Shown here piece by piece: positions 1 through 8,585 of a stretch of DNA of 61,627 nucleotides. How positions within the stretch are numbered: position 1 is the stretch's first letter; every line of letters begins with the position of its first letter. The notes below the pieces were generated by a model that saw only the letters and a program-made list of their open reading frames with translations, ran no database searches and was not told the DNA's origin. Origin of the DNA: Oscillospiraceae bacterium (GTDB lineage Bacteria > Bacillota > Clostridia > Oscillospirales > CAG-272); the NCBI GenBank assembly GCA_015063305.1, contig SVUJ01000013.1:1-61627 (forward strand), read 5' to 3'. A program made the translations under genes and the position numbers.

Positions 1-32
1 CGATCGCTACCCGTCTCGCGGACAGCTTGACT

Positions 33-61
33 ATTATATCACATCACAAATGCCTTGTCAA
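33..61 (-). promoter_or_regulatory. Sigma-A type promoter reading left out of the window
   Basis: On the minus strand a TTGACA -35 (plus 56-61) and TATAAT -10 (plus 33-38) lie exactly 17 bp apart, a perfect vegetative promoter. It points out of the window, so the gene it serves is not visible. Confidence 0.7.
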
Positions 62-181
62 CACTTTTTTCTAAAGTTTTTTATCTTTTTTGCGACTTTG
101 TCGGGTTTTTGTATTTTATATCCTTTTATTCCCTATTGTTTTGGCAAAATATACAAAAGGCTTATATTATAAGTTTTTACA

Positions 182-360
182 GTGAAATATTCGGCGTTTC
201 CGAATGTGAAATAATGCGCTGTCACGCATTGTGAAATATTGCTCCTTCGTCGCAATGTGAAATGAAATCCGCCTCTTCACATTTGCGAAGCAAATATTTC
301 ACAGCGAAGCTATTTCACATCGCGAAGCCATATTTCACTCGCCGCAGGCGAATTTCGTTG
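182..360. repeat. Alternating GTGAAATA repeat array with hairpin spacers
   Basis: Four direct copies of (T)GTGAAAT(A) start near 182, 205, 230 and 256. They are followed by three inverted copies, TATTTCAC(A), at 295-303, 311-319 and 331-339. Spacers between the direct copies are themselves palindromic (for example ATTCGG/CCGAAT and AATGCG/CGCATT), and spacers in the inverted half contain GAAGC-type mini-hairpins. The array sits downstream of the tRNA terminator. It is not a CRISPR: the repeat is too short and changes orientation halfway. Function unknown. Confidence 0.75.
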
Positions 361-393
361 AAAAAAAGCACTTGCTTTTGCAAGTGCTTTTTT
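361..393 (-). terminator. Intrinsic terminator of the tRNA-Thr/tRNA-Tyr unit
   Basis: AAAAAGCACTTGC and GCAAGTGCTTTTT form a near-perfect stem with a very short loop. It lies directly downstream (minus sense) of tRNA-Tyr. The A/T runs on both sides make it look functional in either direction. Confidence 0.8.
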
Positions 394-394
394 C

Positions 395-479
395 TGGTGG
401 GGGATGGTGGATTCGGACCACCGAAGTCAGTGACAACAGATTTACAGTCTGCCCCCTTTGGCCGCTCGGGAAATCCCCC
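395..479 (-). tRNA. tRNA-Tyr (GTA)
   Basis: On the minus strand an 85-nt cloverleaf begins GGGGGAT and ends ATCCCCC-ACCA, so the acceptor stem pairs perfectly and CCA is encoded. The anticodon loop CTGTAAA carries GTA (plus 443-445). There is a long class II variable arm and a T arm with GGTCCGAATCC. It lies 27 bp downstream of tRNA-Thr and is probably co-transcribed with it from the promoter at 635-663. Confidence 0.93.
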
Positions 480-506
480 AAATCAGGCTACGCTGATGCA
501 CAGCCT

Positions 507-581
507 TGGAGCTGGTGAACGGAGTCGAACCATCAACCTGCTGATTACAAATCAGCTGCTCTGCCATTGAGCCACACCAGC
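507..581 (-). tRNA. tRNA-Thr (TGT)
   Basis: A 75-nt cloverleaf on the minus strand starts GCTGGTG and ends CACCAGC-TCCA, with encoded CCA. The anticodon stem-loop CTGATTTGTAATCAG gives anticodon TGT, and the T arm contains GGTTCGACTCC. It is the first gene of a two-tRNA transcription unit. Confidence 0.94.
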
Positions 582-634
582 ATAATATGTATCGCACGGA
601 CGGAACGAATGCTCGTTCTCACCGAACCTTTAGT

Positions 635-663
635 ATTATATCACAGTCTTTCCCTTTTGTCAA
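635..663 (-). promoter_or_regulatory. Promoter of the tRNA pair
   Basis: A minus-strand TTGACA (plus 658-663) and TATAAT (plus 635-640) with a 17-bp spacer lie about 55 bp upstream of tRNA-Thr. Perfect consensus fits a stable-RNA promoter. Confidence 0.85.
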
Positions 664-752
664 TAACTATTTTAAAAATTTTTTATCTTTTTTCTTTACT
701 TTTTTATGTTTTTATTATACAATATATTTAAGTAAATTATCAGAGGTTTTTT

Positions 753-1433
753 ATGGACAAGAAAAAGCTTATTACCGTAATTATATGCATCCTTATCGTC
801 GCCCTGCTCACGCTGATATTGATAAACAGAACGAATATCATCTCTCATCACACCTGTGATGCCGAGAGCTATTCCTTTAGTTTCAAGGGCTCTTTTAAGG
901 GTGTAAAAAAAGTAGTAATAAAGTCCGAGGAGCTGGGGCGCACATCCCTTCCCTTTGAAGCATCGACAGATATATTTGACAGTGATGATTTTAATATAAC
1001 CTTTACCGACATAAACGCCGACGGCGCAAAGGATATCCTCATTCCCTGCCTGTACGAGGGAGAGGACACATTCTTCTCAATTTTCACCGCCAAGGACGGC
1101 TCGTTCGTATATAATGAGGCTATGCGCTCACTTCCCTTTAAGTCATCGTCCGAAGGAATCATATACAGCGAATATACTCAAAAGGAGATAATAGCCGAAG
1201 CTACCGAAAACTCTCCCGAGGACTATATACTCACCCACGCCATAGAGCGACACGTCCTGAGAGATGAGAAGCTTATAACCTTAGAAAGAAGAGCCATCAT
1301 ATATTATTCCGAAAGCAACTATTACTGCTATTCTATATACACCTACGATCCCGAATACGATGAGCTTACCTACTCGGACGAAAAGTGGTTCTCTCGCGAG
1401 GATGTTGATAAATATACCCTTAATTGGGATTAA
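753..1433 (+). CDS. Hypothetical membrane-anchored protein with an FG-GAP-like DxNxDG motif
   Basis: I do not recognise the family of this 226-residue protein. It begins with a short basic stretch and one hydrophobic helix (about residues 5-24), so it is probably a signal-anchor protein with the rest outside the cell. Around residue 85-95 there is a DINADGAKD motif of the calcium-loop type seen in FG-GAP/VCBS-like repeats, followed by a hydrophobic strand; this suggests a beta-rich extracytoplasmic domain but does not give a function. An AGAGG ribosome site lies six bases before the ATG. The gene stands alone, convergent with serC-serA and sharing a bidirectional terminator with them. Confidence 0.75.
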   Translation: MDKKKLITVIICILIVALLTLILINRTNIISHHTCDAESYSFSFKGSFKGVKKVVIKSEELGRTSLPFEASTDIFDSDDFNITFTDINADGAKDILIPCLYEGEDTFFSIFTAKDGSFVYNEAMRSLPFKSSSEGIIYSEYTQKEIIAEATENSPEDYILTHAIERHVLRDEKLITLERRAIIYYSESNYYCYSIYTYDPEYDELTYSDEKWFSREDVDKYTLNWD

Positions 1434-1464
1434 TAACAAAAGGCTAACTTATTAAGATACAGAA

Positions 1465-1520
1465 GCCGTGATTTGGTTCTCGTCGGCGTACGAGGGTACG
1501 CCAGAGAACCAAAGCGCGGC
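1465..1520. repeat. Long imperfect hairpin between the hypothetical gene and the terminator
   Basis: GCCGTG-TTTGGTTCTC...GAGAACCAAA-CGCGGC flank an inner stem GGCGTAC/GTACGCC, giving a roughly 56-nt stem-loop with small bulges. It is not followed by a T-run, so it is not a standard terminator; a dispersed palindromic repeat or an RNA-processing structure is possible. Confidence 0.6.
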
Positions 1521-1570
1521 TAAAAAACACACATTAAATAAAATTGAAATTCGTAAGAATTTCTACATTA

Positions 1571-1616
1571 AAAACCGCTCTTACTATCAATTAAGTTAGT
1601 AAAAGCGGTTCTTTTA
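1571..1616. terminator. Bidirectional terminator between the convergent genes
   Basis: AACCGCT...AGCGGTT stem (1573-1579 with 1604-1610), with T-rich sequence on the plus side (CTTTTATTT) and TTTTTAATG on the minus side. It ends the upstream plus-strand gene and serC-serA on the minus strand. Confidence 0.8.
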
Positions 1617-1660
1617 TTTCTTTTTGTGTGTTTTTGTTCTGTGCTGAATAAATCAGCCTT

Positions 1661-2815
1661 TTATATAATTCTTACTCTTACTACGCCTTCGATAGCCTTC
1701 AGCTTTTCTGCAACGTCAGCAGAAACTCCGCCGGTCACGTCAACCATAGTGTACGCGTTGTCACCCTTGGACTTGTTGGTCATATTCTCGATATTTACAC
1801 CCGAAAGAGCGGTGGTTATCTGAGAAAGTATCGTGGGAACGTTAGCGTGAAGAACGCAAACTCTCGCATCTCCGCTCATAGGCATCGAAACGTTCGGGAA
1901 GTTTACGCTGTTCTTTATGTTTCCGTAACGCATATAATCGTCAAGCTCAAGAGCAGCCATAACAGCGCAGTTGTCCTCCGACTCTGCCGTGGATGCTCCA
2001 AGGTGAGGAATAGTGACCGCGCCCTCGACCCCTATCATCTCGTCGGTCGGGAAGTCGGTAACGTACGCCGCTACCTTGCCAGCCGCAAGTGCTGCCTTCA
2101 TATCAGCCGCGTTTACAAGATCAGCGCGCGAGAGGTTGATTATTCTTACGCCGTCCTTCATCATTGCGATGGTCTCGGCGTTTATCATATTCTTTGTGTC
2201 CTTAGTTGCGGGAACGTGGAGCGATATGTAGTCACACTCGCGGAATATCTCCTCGAAGGAAGCCGCCTTATTTACGTGGTGGTTGATATTCCAAGCAGCG
2301 TCAACGCTGAGGAAGGGGTCGCAACCGTTGACCTTCATTCCAAGGTGTACCGCGGTGTTTGCCACCATTCCGCCTATAGCTCCAAGGCCTATGATTCCAA
2401 GCTTCTTGCCAAGCACTTCAACGCCTGCAAACTTGGACTTTCCAGCCTCAACAGCCTTGGCAACGCCCTCTGTTCCGATAAGTGTGTCTACCCACTTTAT
2501 TCCGCCTACAACGTTACGAGAAGCGAGCATGAGCGCGCAGATAGCAAGCTCCTTAACTCCGTTTGCGTTAGCGCCGGGAGTGTTGAAAACAACTATTCCC
2601 TCTTTAGCGCAACGGTCAACGGGGATATTGTTAACTCCCGCACCCGCTCTTGCTATCGCAAGGGTTTCGGGGGCAAAGGTCATCTCGTGCATCACAGCCG
2701 AGCGAACCATTATCGCATCGGGGTTAACTACGTCAGTGCCTATATTGTATTCATTCTTATCGAGCTTGTCAGTTCCGACAGCCGCGATCTTGTTCAAGCA
2801 AAGTATGTTTTTCAT
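1661..2815 (-). CDS. serA: D-3-phosphoglycerate dehydrogenase
   Basis: Oxidises 3-phosphoglycerate to 3-phosphohydroxypyruvate with NAD, the first step of serine synthesis. The 384-residue protein has the D-2-hydroxyacid dehydrogenase fold. The NAD-binding loop GLGAIGG is near residues 143-149, with the substrate/NAD arginine in NLSRADLV and the catalytic histidine in IPHLGAS. The C-terminal 70 or so residues form an ACT-like regulatory domain (VLHANVPTILSQITTALS). This is the short clostridial type, lacking the extra intervening domain of long SerA. It follows serC by 19 bp on the same strand, giving the classical serC-serA operon. An AAGGA ribosome site lies nine bases before the ATG. Confidence 0.95.
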   Translation of the reverse strand: MKNILCLNKIAAVGTDKLDKNEYNIGTDVVNPDAIMVRSAVMHEMTFAPETLAIARAGAGVNNIPVDRCAKEGIVVFNTPGANANGVKELAICALMLASRNVVGGIKWVDTLIGTEGVAKAVEAGKSKFAGVEVLGKKLGIIGLGAIGGMVANTAVHLGMKVNGCDPFLSVDAAWNINHHVNKAASFEEIFRECDYISLHVPATKDTKNMINAETIAMMKDGVRIINLSRADLVNAADMKAALAAGKVAAYVTDFPTDEMIGVEGAVTIPHLGASTAESEDNCAVMAALELDDYMRYGNIKNSVNFPNVSMPMSGDARVCVLHANVPTILSQITTALSGVNIENMTNKSKGDNAYTMVDVTGGVSADVAEKLKAIEGVVRVRII

Positions 2816-2834
2816 TTCAGTATGTCCTTTGATT

Positions 2835-3926
2835 TTATTTCTTGGGGTTTTCTTCTGCGAACTTCTTCATAAAGTTGACCAACGCCTCAACACCTGCATA
2901 AGGCATAGCATTGTATATAGAAGCTCTCATTCCGCCTACAGAGCGGTGACCCTTAAGGTTCTTAAGTCCCGCCTTAGCTGCCTCGGAAGCGAACTTCTTA
3001 TCAAGGTCAGCATCACCCGTTACGAAGGTAACGTTCATCATCGAACGGCTTCCCTCCTTTACGGGAGCTATGTAATAATCCTGATTGTCGAGGTAATCGT
3101 AAAGAAGCGCAGCCTTAGCCTCGTTTCTCTTCTTCATCTCGTCAAGACCGCCGATAGAGAGTATCCACTCGTAAACGAGCTTAGCCATATAAATGGTGTA
3201 GCAAGGGGGAGTGTTATACATAGAGCCGTTCTCTGCCATAGTCTTCCACTCAAGCATAGTGGGCATCTTTTCCTCGGCGTAATCGAGAAGATCCTCGCGA
3301 ACGATAACAAGGGTAAGTCCCGCGGGCGCCATATTCTTCTGCGCGCCTGCATAGATAACGCCAAAACGGCTTACGTCAACAGGCTCGGAGATAATGCAGG
3401 ACGACATATCCGCAACGAGCGGGATATCTCCTGTATCCGGAATATATCCGTACTTTGTTCCGTAGATAGTGTTGTTGAAGCAAACGTGTACGTAAGCTGC
3501 ATCGGGTCTTACCATATCCTTGGTAACTGTGGGAACATGGTCAAAGTTATCTTCCTTTGTTGTAGCTATACACTTAACGTCATATCCCAGCTTCTGAGCT
3601 TCCTTGAAAGCCTTGCCCGAGAACTGACCCGAAACAACGTAGTCAGCCTTTCCCGTTCTCTTTATAAGATTCATAGGAACTGCGGCAAACTGTGTGGACG
3701 CTCCGCCCTGAAGGAAGAGCACCTTATAGTTATCGGGAATATTCATAAGCTTGCGAAGCATAGCCTCTGCGTCGTTTATAATTGCCTCATAATCCGGAGA
3801 TCGATGGGACATCTCCATAACCGACATTCCTGATTCGCCATAGCAGACCAACTCGGATGCTGCTTTTTCAAGAACCTCTAAAGGAAGCATGGAAGGGCCC
3901 GCCGAAAAATTGTAAACTCTGTTCAT
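2835..3926 (-). CDS. serC: Phosphoserine aminotransferase
   Basis: A PLP enzyme that converts 3-phosphohydroxypyruvate plus glutamate to phosphoserine, the second serine step. The 363-residue protein starts MNRVYNFSAGPSMLP, the family signature, and has the PLP lysine in AGAQKNMAPAG. An upstream in-frame ATG would add 14 residues, but the ATG at 3926 has a GGAGG ribosome site seven bases before it and gives the usual family length (E. coli 362). It is first in the operon, behind a perfect promoter at 3981-4009. No phosphoserine phosphatase gene is adjacent. Confidence 0.95.
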   Translation of the reverse strand: MNRVYNFSAGPSMLPLEVLEKAASELVCYGESGMSVMEMSHRSPDYEAIINDAEAMLRKLMNIPDNYKVLFLQGGASTQFAAVPMNLIKRTGKADYVVSGQFSGKAFKEAQKLGYDVKCIATTKEDNFDHVPTVTKDMVRPDAAYVHVCFNNTIYGTKYGYIPDTGDIPLVADMSSCIISEPVDVSRFGVIYAGAQKNMAPAGLTLVIVREDLLDYAEEKMPTMLEWKTMAENGSMYNTPPCYTIYMAKLVYEWILSIGGLDEMKKRNEAKAALLYDYLDNQDYYIAPVKEGSRSMMNVTFVTGDADLDKKFASEAAKAGLKNLKGHRSVGGMRASIYNAMPYAGVEALVNFMKKFAEENPKK

Positions 3927-3980
3927 ATCTGAACCTCCGTAAAATATATGAAACTTGTGCTTTTGCACCGTATAAGGTAT

Positions 3981-4009
3981 ATTATATCCCTATTCGCGCC
4001 GTTCGTCAA
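3981..4009 (-). promoter_or_regulatory. serC-serA promoter
   Basis: Minus-strand TTGACG (plus 4004-4009), 17-bp spacer, TATAAT (plus 3981-3986), about 55 bp upstream of the serC start. No riboswitch-like structure is visible in the short leader. Confidence 0.8.
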
Positions 4010-4061
4010 GATATTATCAAAATTTTATCCTATTAAATTACTGATTATATCAAAAAATTTA

Positions 4062-4091
4062 GGGAGAAGACCCCTCCGGTGGTCTTCTCCC
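4062..4091 (-). terminator. Terminator downstream of dnaE
   Basis: A perfect GGGAGAAGACC/GGTCTTCTCCC stem followed on the minus strand by TAAATTTTTT. It sits just after the dnaE stop and upstream of the serC promoter. Confidence 0.85.
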
Positions 4092-4102
4092 TCTGTCCCT
4101 TA

Positions 4103-7100
4103 TTATTTAAGCACGACGTTTTCCTCGCCAAGCAGCCTTTTAAGCTCGGACAAAAAATAGGGTGTGATATTTGCGCCTATACCCGCCGAGATATATTTGC
4201 GCTCCGAGGTGTCGTAAAACACGACCTCGGTCTCTCCCTCGAATATACCCGCGAGATTATACGCCTTCAGATACCCATCGCCCTTCATATCGGGTACTCT
4301 CAAAAATATCCTCTTGGGTCGTTCTGTGGGTTTCTCCTCTGCTTTTTCTTCGGTCTTCTTTTCCTCTTTCTTGACCTCTTTGGAAAGGCGTATTTTCTCA
4401 TATTCCGAGTTTTCTATAAGCTCACGAAGGTCGGAAACGATTATCTTCGGAGCTTCGTCCTCTCGCAGGGTAAGATTTCCCGATATGAGAAGCGCGCTGT
4501 CGACCCTGAGCAGATGAGAAAGCTTTGAATACTGCGTCGAGAAGGCGATGCACTCTGCCTCTCCGTACCTGTCCTCGACTGCGATGAACGCCATCTTCTC
4601 TCCCTTACGGTTGGTCTTGACGGTCACGCCCGAAACTATGGCGGCTATCTTAACTGCCTTTCTGTCGGCGGCTTCGCCGTCCTCTGATATCTCTGCAATA
4701 GTATTCAGCACCATATCCTTTATGTTCTCGGAATAGCTGTCAAGCATATGTCCCGAGAAATACATTCCCGAGCACTCCTTTTCAAGCATAAGCTTTTCCT
4801 TGAGGGAAAACTCGGGGAGATCGGGGAAAACAAAGCTCTCGCCGATCGGCTCTTCGTCTGTAACCATTGAGAATATATCTATCTGACCCGAGATATTGTT
4901 TCTGTTTTTCTCGGCAACGCTGTCTATGAGCTTTTCGTAGGACGCTAAAAGGCTTCTTCTCGTCACACCGAGGCGGTCAAAAGCTCCCGATTTTATAAGC
5001 GCCTCGACCATTCGCTTATTGAGGTCGTATTCCGCCATACGCGTGACAAAATCCTCAAAGCCCTCAAAGGGGGCTCTCTCCCTCTCCTCTATTATCTTTT
5101 CTATGAACTGCTTTCCTATGTTCTTAAGCGCCAGAAGTCCGAAAAGGATATTACCGTCACTCGGCGTGAAATACATCTCACTTCGGTTGATATCGGGCGC
5201 TAACACCTGTATGCCCGCCTTGTTGCACTCGGATATATACTCGGCGAGCTTGGGCAGATTGCCAAGCACCGAGGTCATAAGCGCCGCCATATATTCGCCG
5301 CGGTGATGCGCCTTGAGATACGCTGTTCTGAAGGATATCACGGCGTACGCCGCCGCGTGTGATTTGTTGAAGGCGTAGTTTGCGAACGAGGACATATCCT
5401 CAAACAGCTTTTCCGCCTTATCTCTGTCAATGCCGTTCTTAGCCGCGCCCTCAACAAATCCCTCTCTCTCCGCCTCAAGCACGTCAGCCTTTTTCTTCGC
5501 CATCGCCCTGCGCACGATATCAGCGTGTCCGTATGAGTATCCCGCTATCTCGCGGAATATGCTCATTACCTGCTCCTGATATACCGTACAGCCGTAGGTC
5601 GATGAGAGTATCGGCTTTAGCTCGGGCAGAAAATACTCGGTATTATCGGGGTCGTGCCTTGACTTGATATACTTTGGTATAGAGTCCATAGGGCCTGGGC
5701 GGTAGAGCGCTATTGCCGCCACGATATCGTCAAATCTATCGGGCTTTAGCTCTGTGAGCACTTGACGCATACCCGCTGATTCGAGCTGAAATACTCCCTG
5801 TGTATTTCCCGCAGAGATAAGCTCATAGGTCTTCTTATCGTTTATATCAACTCTTGCGATGTCAAAATCGGGTATGCTCTTGCGCACCGAATTACAGGCA
5901 TCGTTTATGATAGTAAGATAGCGCAGACCAAGGAAGTCGAACTTGAGAAGTCCGAGCTTACCTATCACGTCCATATCAAACTGAGTGACTACTGTTCCGT
6001 TGCTGAGCGAGAGCGGTACGCTGTCGGATATCGGCTGGTCTGTAAGCACAAGTCCCGCGGCGTGTACCGTTATATTTCTCGGCATGCCCTCAACGGCGCA
6101 CGCTGTGTCGAGCAGCAGCTTTATCTCGTCAGATGAGTTATAAAGCTCCTTGATGGCTTTCGAGCGCATCGCGTCGGCAAGCGTAACTCCGTGGTCCTTC
6201 GGTATCGCTTTTGCCACCACGTCCACGTCGGCATAAGGCATTCCAAGGGCACGTCCGACATCCCTTACCGCCGCCCTTGCCGCAAGTGTTCCGAAAGCGA
6301 CTATCTGCGACACGTGCTCAGCGCCGTATCTGCGGTACATATAGTCAATTACCTCTTCGCGGCGGCTGTAACAAAAGTCCACGTCTATATCGGGCATACT
6401 GACTCTCTCGGGGTTCAAAAATCTCTCAAACAGTAGGTCATACGCCACAGAATCAACGTCGGTGATTCCTATAACGTACGCCACAAGGCTTCCCGCGCCC
6501 GAGCCTCTTCCCGGTCCTACGGGGATATCCCTTGATCGCGCGTAGTTTACGTAATCCTGAACTATCAGAAAATAGTCGGAAAAGCCCATACTGTCGATGA
6601 CCGACAGCTCGTATTCGAGCCTCTTCTCATATTCTTCTCGCGAGTGAATTGAAAAGTCTATAGCTCCCGACGCTATCTTTCTCTCAAATCCCTCTTCAAC
6701 AAGGCTCTTAAGATACTCCCCTGCCATCTCGCCGTTTGGGGTTTTAAAGGTGGGCAGCTTGGGGATATCAAACGAGAACTCAAACTCGCACATCTCGGCT
6801 ATCTTGACCGAATTTTCTATCGCTCCCTCATACTTTCCAAAGAGAGCTTTCATTTCCTCTGTGGTCTTATAGTAAAATTCGTCGGTTTCAAAACCTATGG
6901 GTCTGCCGTCGGTGATGACGCGATTGGTCTGTATGCACATAAGCACCGCCTGAGTCTGCGCGTCCTCACGGCGAAGATAGTGGCAGTCGTTAGTCGCTAC
7001 CATCGGAAGCCCCGTATCCTCGGCGAGCTTCACAAGGCTATCAAGTATCTGTATCTGCTCCGCCAGACCGTGGTTTTGAAGCTCTATGTAAAAATTGCCC

Positions 7101-7600
7101 TTGCCGAAGAGCCCTGACATAGTACGGGCATATCTGAGCGCGCCCTCATAATCTCCCGCGCTAAGCAGAGAGGGTATCGCTCCCGCAAGACACGCAGAAA
7201 GACCGATAAGTCCGTCTGTATGTCCCCTAAGAAGCTCCATATCTATTCTCGGCTTTGAATAAAAGCCCTCGGTATATCCCTTTGATACGAGATAGATAAG
7301 GTTCTTATATCCTATCTCGTTTTTGCACAGCAATACAAGGTGATAGGGGCGTCCCGCTGAGGCGCTCTTATCAAAACGGTTCGTGGGAGAAACATAGACC
7401 TCACAGCCTATTATCGGCTTTATTCCGTTCTTTTTACAGGCGTCAAAAAACGCGACCGCTCCGTACATAACTCCGTGGTCTGTCAACGCCACCGCCGTAT
7501 GTCCGCATTCGGCGGCTCTCCTAGGAATGTCGGAAATGCGGCAAGCGCCGTCAAGCAGACTGTATTCACTATGCAAATGAAGATGAACAAAATCCGACAT
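4103..7600 (-). CDS. dnaE: DNA polymerase III alpha subunit
   Basis: Replicative DNA polymerase catalytic subunit of the DnaE type, 1165 residues. The N-terminal PHP domain starts with HLHLHSEYSLLDG (residues 6-18). The polymerase palm has the catalytic PDIDVDF near residue 400 and the third aspartate in LLKFDFLGL near 553. A helix-hairpin-helix region follows, and an OB-fold (AAIVSGVTVKTNRKGEKMAF) lies near residue 1000. A charged KKEEKKTEEKAEEK linker precedes the last ~70 residues. GGGAGG is a strong ribosome site. It starts 42 bp after the glycosyltransferase gene with no obvious promoter between them, so it may be partly read through from the rfb genes. Clostridia normally also carry PolC elsewhere. 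Confidence 0.96.
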   Translation of the reverse strand: MSDFVHLHLHSEYSLLDGACRISDIPRRAAECGHTAVALTDHGVMYGAVAFFDACKKNGIKPIIGCEVYVSPTNRFDKSASAGRPYHLVLLCKNEIGYKNLIYLVSKGYTEGFYSKPRIDMELLRGHTDGLIGLSACLAGAIPSLLSAGDYEGALRYARTMSGLFGKGNFYIELQNHGLAEQIQILDSLVKLAEDTGLPMVATNDCHYLRREDAQTQAVLMCIQTNRVITDGRPIGFETDEFYYKTTEEMKALFGKYEGAIENSVKIAEMCEFEFSFDIPKLPTFKTPNGEMAGEYLKSLVEEGFERKIASGAIDFSIHSREEYEKRLEYELSVIDSMGFSDYFLIVQDYVNYARSRDIPVGPGRGSGAGSLVAYVIGITDVDSVAYDLLFERFLNPERVSMPDIDVDFCYSRREEVIDYMYRRYGAEHVSQIVAFGTLAARAAVRDVGRALGMPYADVDVVAKAIPKDHGVTLADAMRSKAIKELYNSSDEIKLLLDTACAVEGMPRNITVHAAGLVLTDQPISDSVPLSLSNGTVVTQFDMDVIGKLGLLKFDFLGLRYLTIINDACNSVRKSIPDFDIARVDINDKKTYELISAGNTQGVFQLESAGMRQVLTELKPDRFDDIVAAIALYRPGPMDSIPKYIKSRHDPDNTEYFLPELKPILSSTYGCTVYQEQVMSIFREIAGYSYGHADIVRRAMAKKKADVLEAEREGFVEGAAKNGIDRDKAEKLFEDMSSFANYAFNKSHAAAYAVISFRTAYLKAHHRGEYMAALMTSVLGNLPKLAEYISECNKAGIQVLAPDINRSEMYFTPSDGNILFGLLALKNIGKQFIEKIIEERERAPFEGFEDFVTRMAEYDLNKRMVEALIKSGAFDRLGVTRRSLLASYEKLIDSVAEKNRNNISGQIDIFSMVTDEEPIGESFVFPDLPEFSLKEKLMLEKECSGMYFSGHMLDSYSENIKDMVLNTIAEISEDGEAADRKAVKIAAIVSGVTVKTNRKGEKMAFIAVEDRYGEAECIAFSTQYSKLSHLLRVDSALLISGNLTLREDEAPKIIVSDLRELIENSEYEKIRLSKEVKKEEKKTEEKAEEKPTERPKRIFLRVPDMKGDGYLKAYNLAGIFEGETEVVFYDTSERKYISAGIGANITPYFLSELKRLLGEENVVLK

Positions 7601-7642
7601 ATTTTCTACCTCCCGTATTACAAAATTCCATCCATCTTAGAT

Positions 7643-8575
7643 CTAAAAATTTATTCTTTCTTCCTCAACCACAAGCGGACGCTTCATCACTCTTGTGTTG
7701 ATATTCATTATATACTCGGCTATAAATCCCGTGAAGAAGAGCTGTATCCCCGCCACAAAGAGAAGCGTGAGAATTATCGCCGCAGTTCCGCTTGTAAAAA
7801 AGCGCCACGGGGCAATAAGCTTTAGCACAAGGCAGACAAGCGCCGCAAGCGCGCTTGTGCCCGATATAAACGCCCCACCGAAAACGGCAAGTCTTGGCAC
7901 TATCTTCGTATAAGAGGTAAATGAGAGCATCGCCGCATCGTAAAGGCTGTAAAAATTATTGCTGGTCTTCCCCGCTCTTCTTCTCTGTTGCTCATACTCA
8001 ATAGTTTTAACTTTTGGCCCAAGCTCACCAACGATGCCCCGCATAAACGGTATCGGGTCGTCAAGCCTTCTCAGAACATCAACAAAGCTCTTATCATAAA
8101 GACCAAAGCCTGTAAAATGCTCTATCTGCTCGGCTCTGGACATCTTTTTGATAAGCTTATAATACAAGCTCCGCAGAGCGTACATTATTTTATTTTCTTT
8201 GCTGGAGGTCTTAACTCCGCAAACTATCTTATATCCCTTTTCCCATTCGGCAACAAATTTGGGTATCATTTCAACGGGATCTTGAAAATCACAGCAAAGT
8301 GTTATAGTGCAATCTCCCGTGGTCTGACATATAGCGTGGTAGGGGGAGTTGAACTGGCCGAAATTTCTTGTATTGAATATAGCCTTTATCTTCTTATTCC
8401 CCTTGCATATCTGCCTCAGCTTCTCACGCGTGCTGTCAAGCGAGCAATTATCTATAAACACTATCTCATAGTCATATTCGGGCATCTCGGAAAGCTGTTT
8501 TACGAGCGCCTCGCTCATAGGAACAACGTTTTCCTCTTCATTGTAGCAAGGCACCATTATACTAAGCTTTTTCAC
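7643..8575 (-). CDS. GtrB/DPM1-like family 2 glycosyltransferase
   Basis: A 310-residue membrane-bound GT2 enzyme. The N-terminal Rossmann-like domain has the family motifs MVPCYNEEENV, FIDNCSLDSTRE and the DFQDP metal/nucleotide site. Two transmembrane helices near the C-terminus (about 225-250 and 262-288) match the GtrB/PglC/DPM1-like branch, which usually transfers a sugar from a nucleotide donor to undecaprenyl phosphate. The start codon is GTG; an ATG start is not available at this N-terminus and the ribosome site is weak, which suggests coupling to the gene ten bases upstream. Its position after CDP-sugar genes suggests it handles the sugar they make; that is inference. Confidence 0.85.
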   Translation of the reverse strand: MKKLSIMVPCYNEEENVVPMSEALVKQLSEMPEYDYEIVFIDNCSLDSTREKLRQICKGNKKIKAIFNTRNFGQFNSPYHAICQTTGDCTITLCCDFQDPVEMIPKFVAEWEKGYKIVCGVKTSSKENKIMYALRSLYYKLIKKMSRAEQIEHFTGFGLYDKSFVDVLRRLDDPIPFMRGIVGELGPKVKTIEYEQQRRRAGKTSNNFYSLYDAAMLSFTSYTKIVPRLAVFGGAFISGTSALAALVCLVLKLIAPWRFFTSGTAAIILTLLFVAGIQLFFTGFIAEYIMNINTRVMKRPLVVEEERINF

Positions 8576-8585
8576 TCTTTGCTTC

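Noticed and set aside
182-360. CRISPR array
   Set aside because: The conserved unit is only 8-9 bp, changes orientation, spacers are palindromic and there are no cas genes.
262-570. A 102-codon open frame across the tRNA genes
   Set aside because: It runs antisense through both tRNAs and the repeat array.
2283-3833. A 516-codon open frame opposite serA and serC
   Set aside because: Spans two clearly real minus-strand genes and their junction; no ribosome site and no domain.
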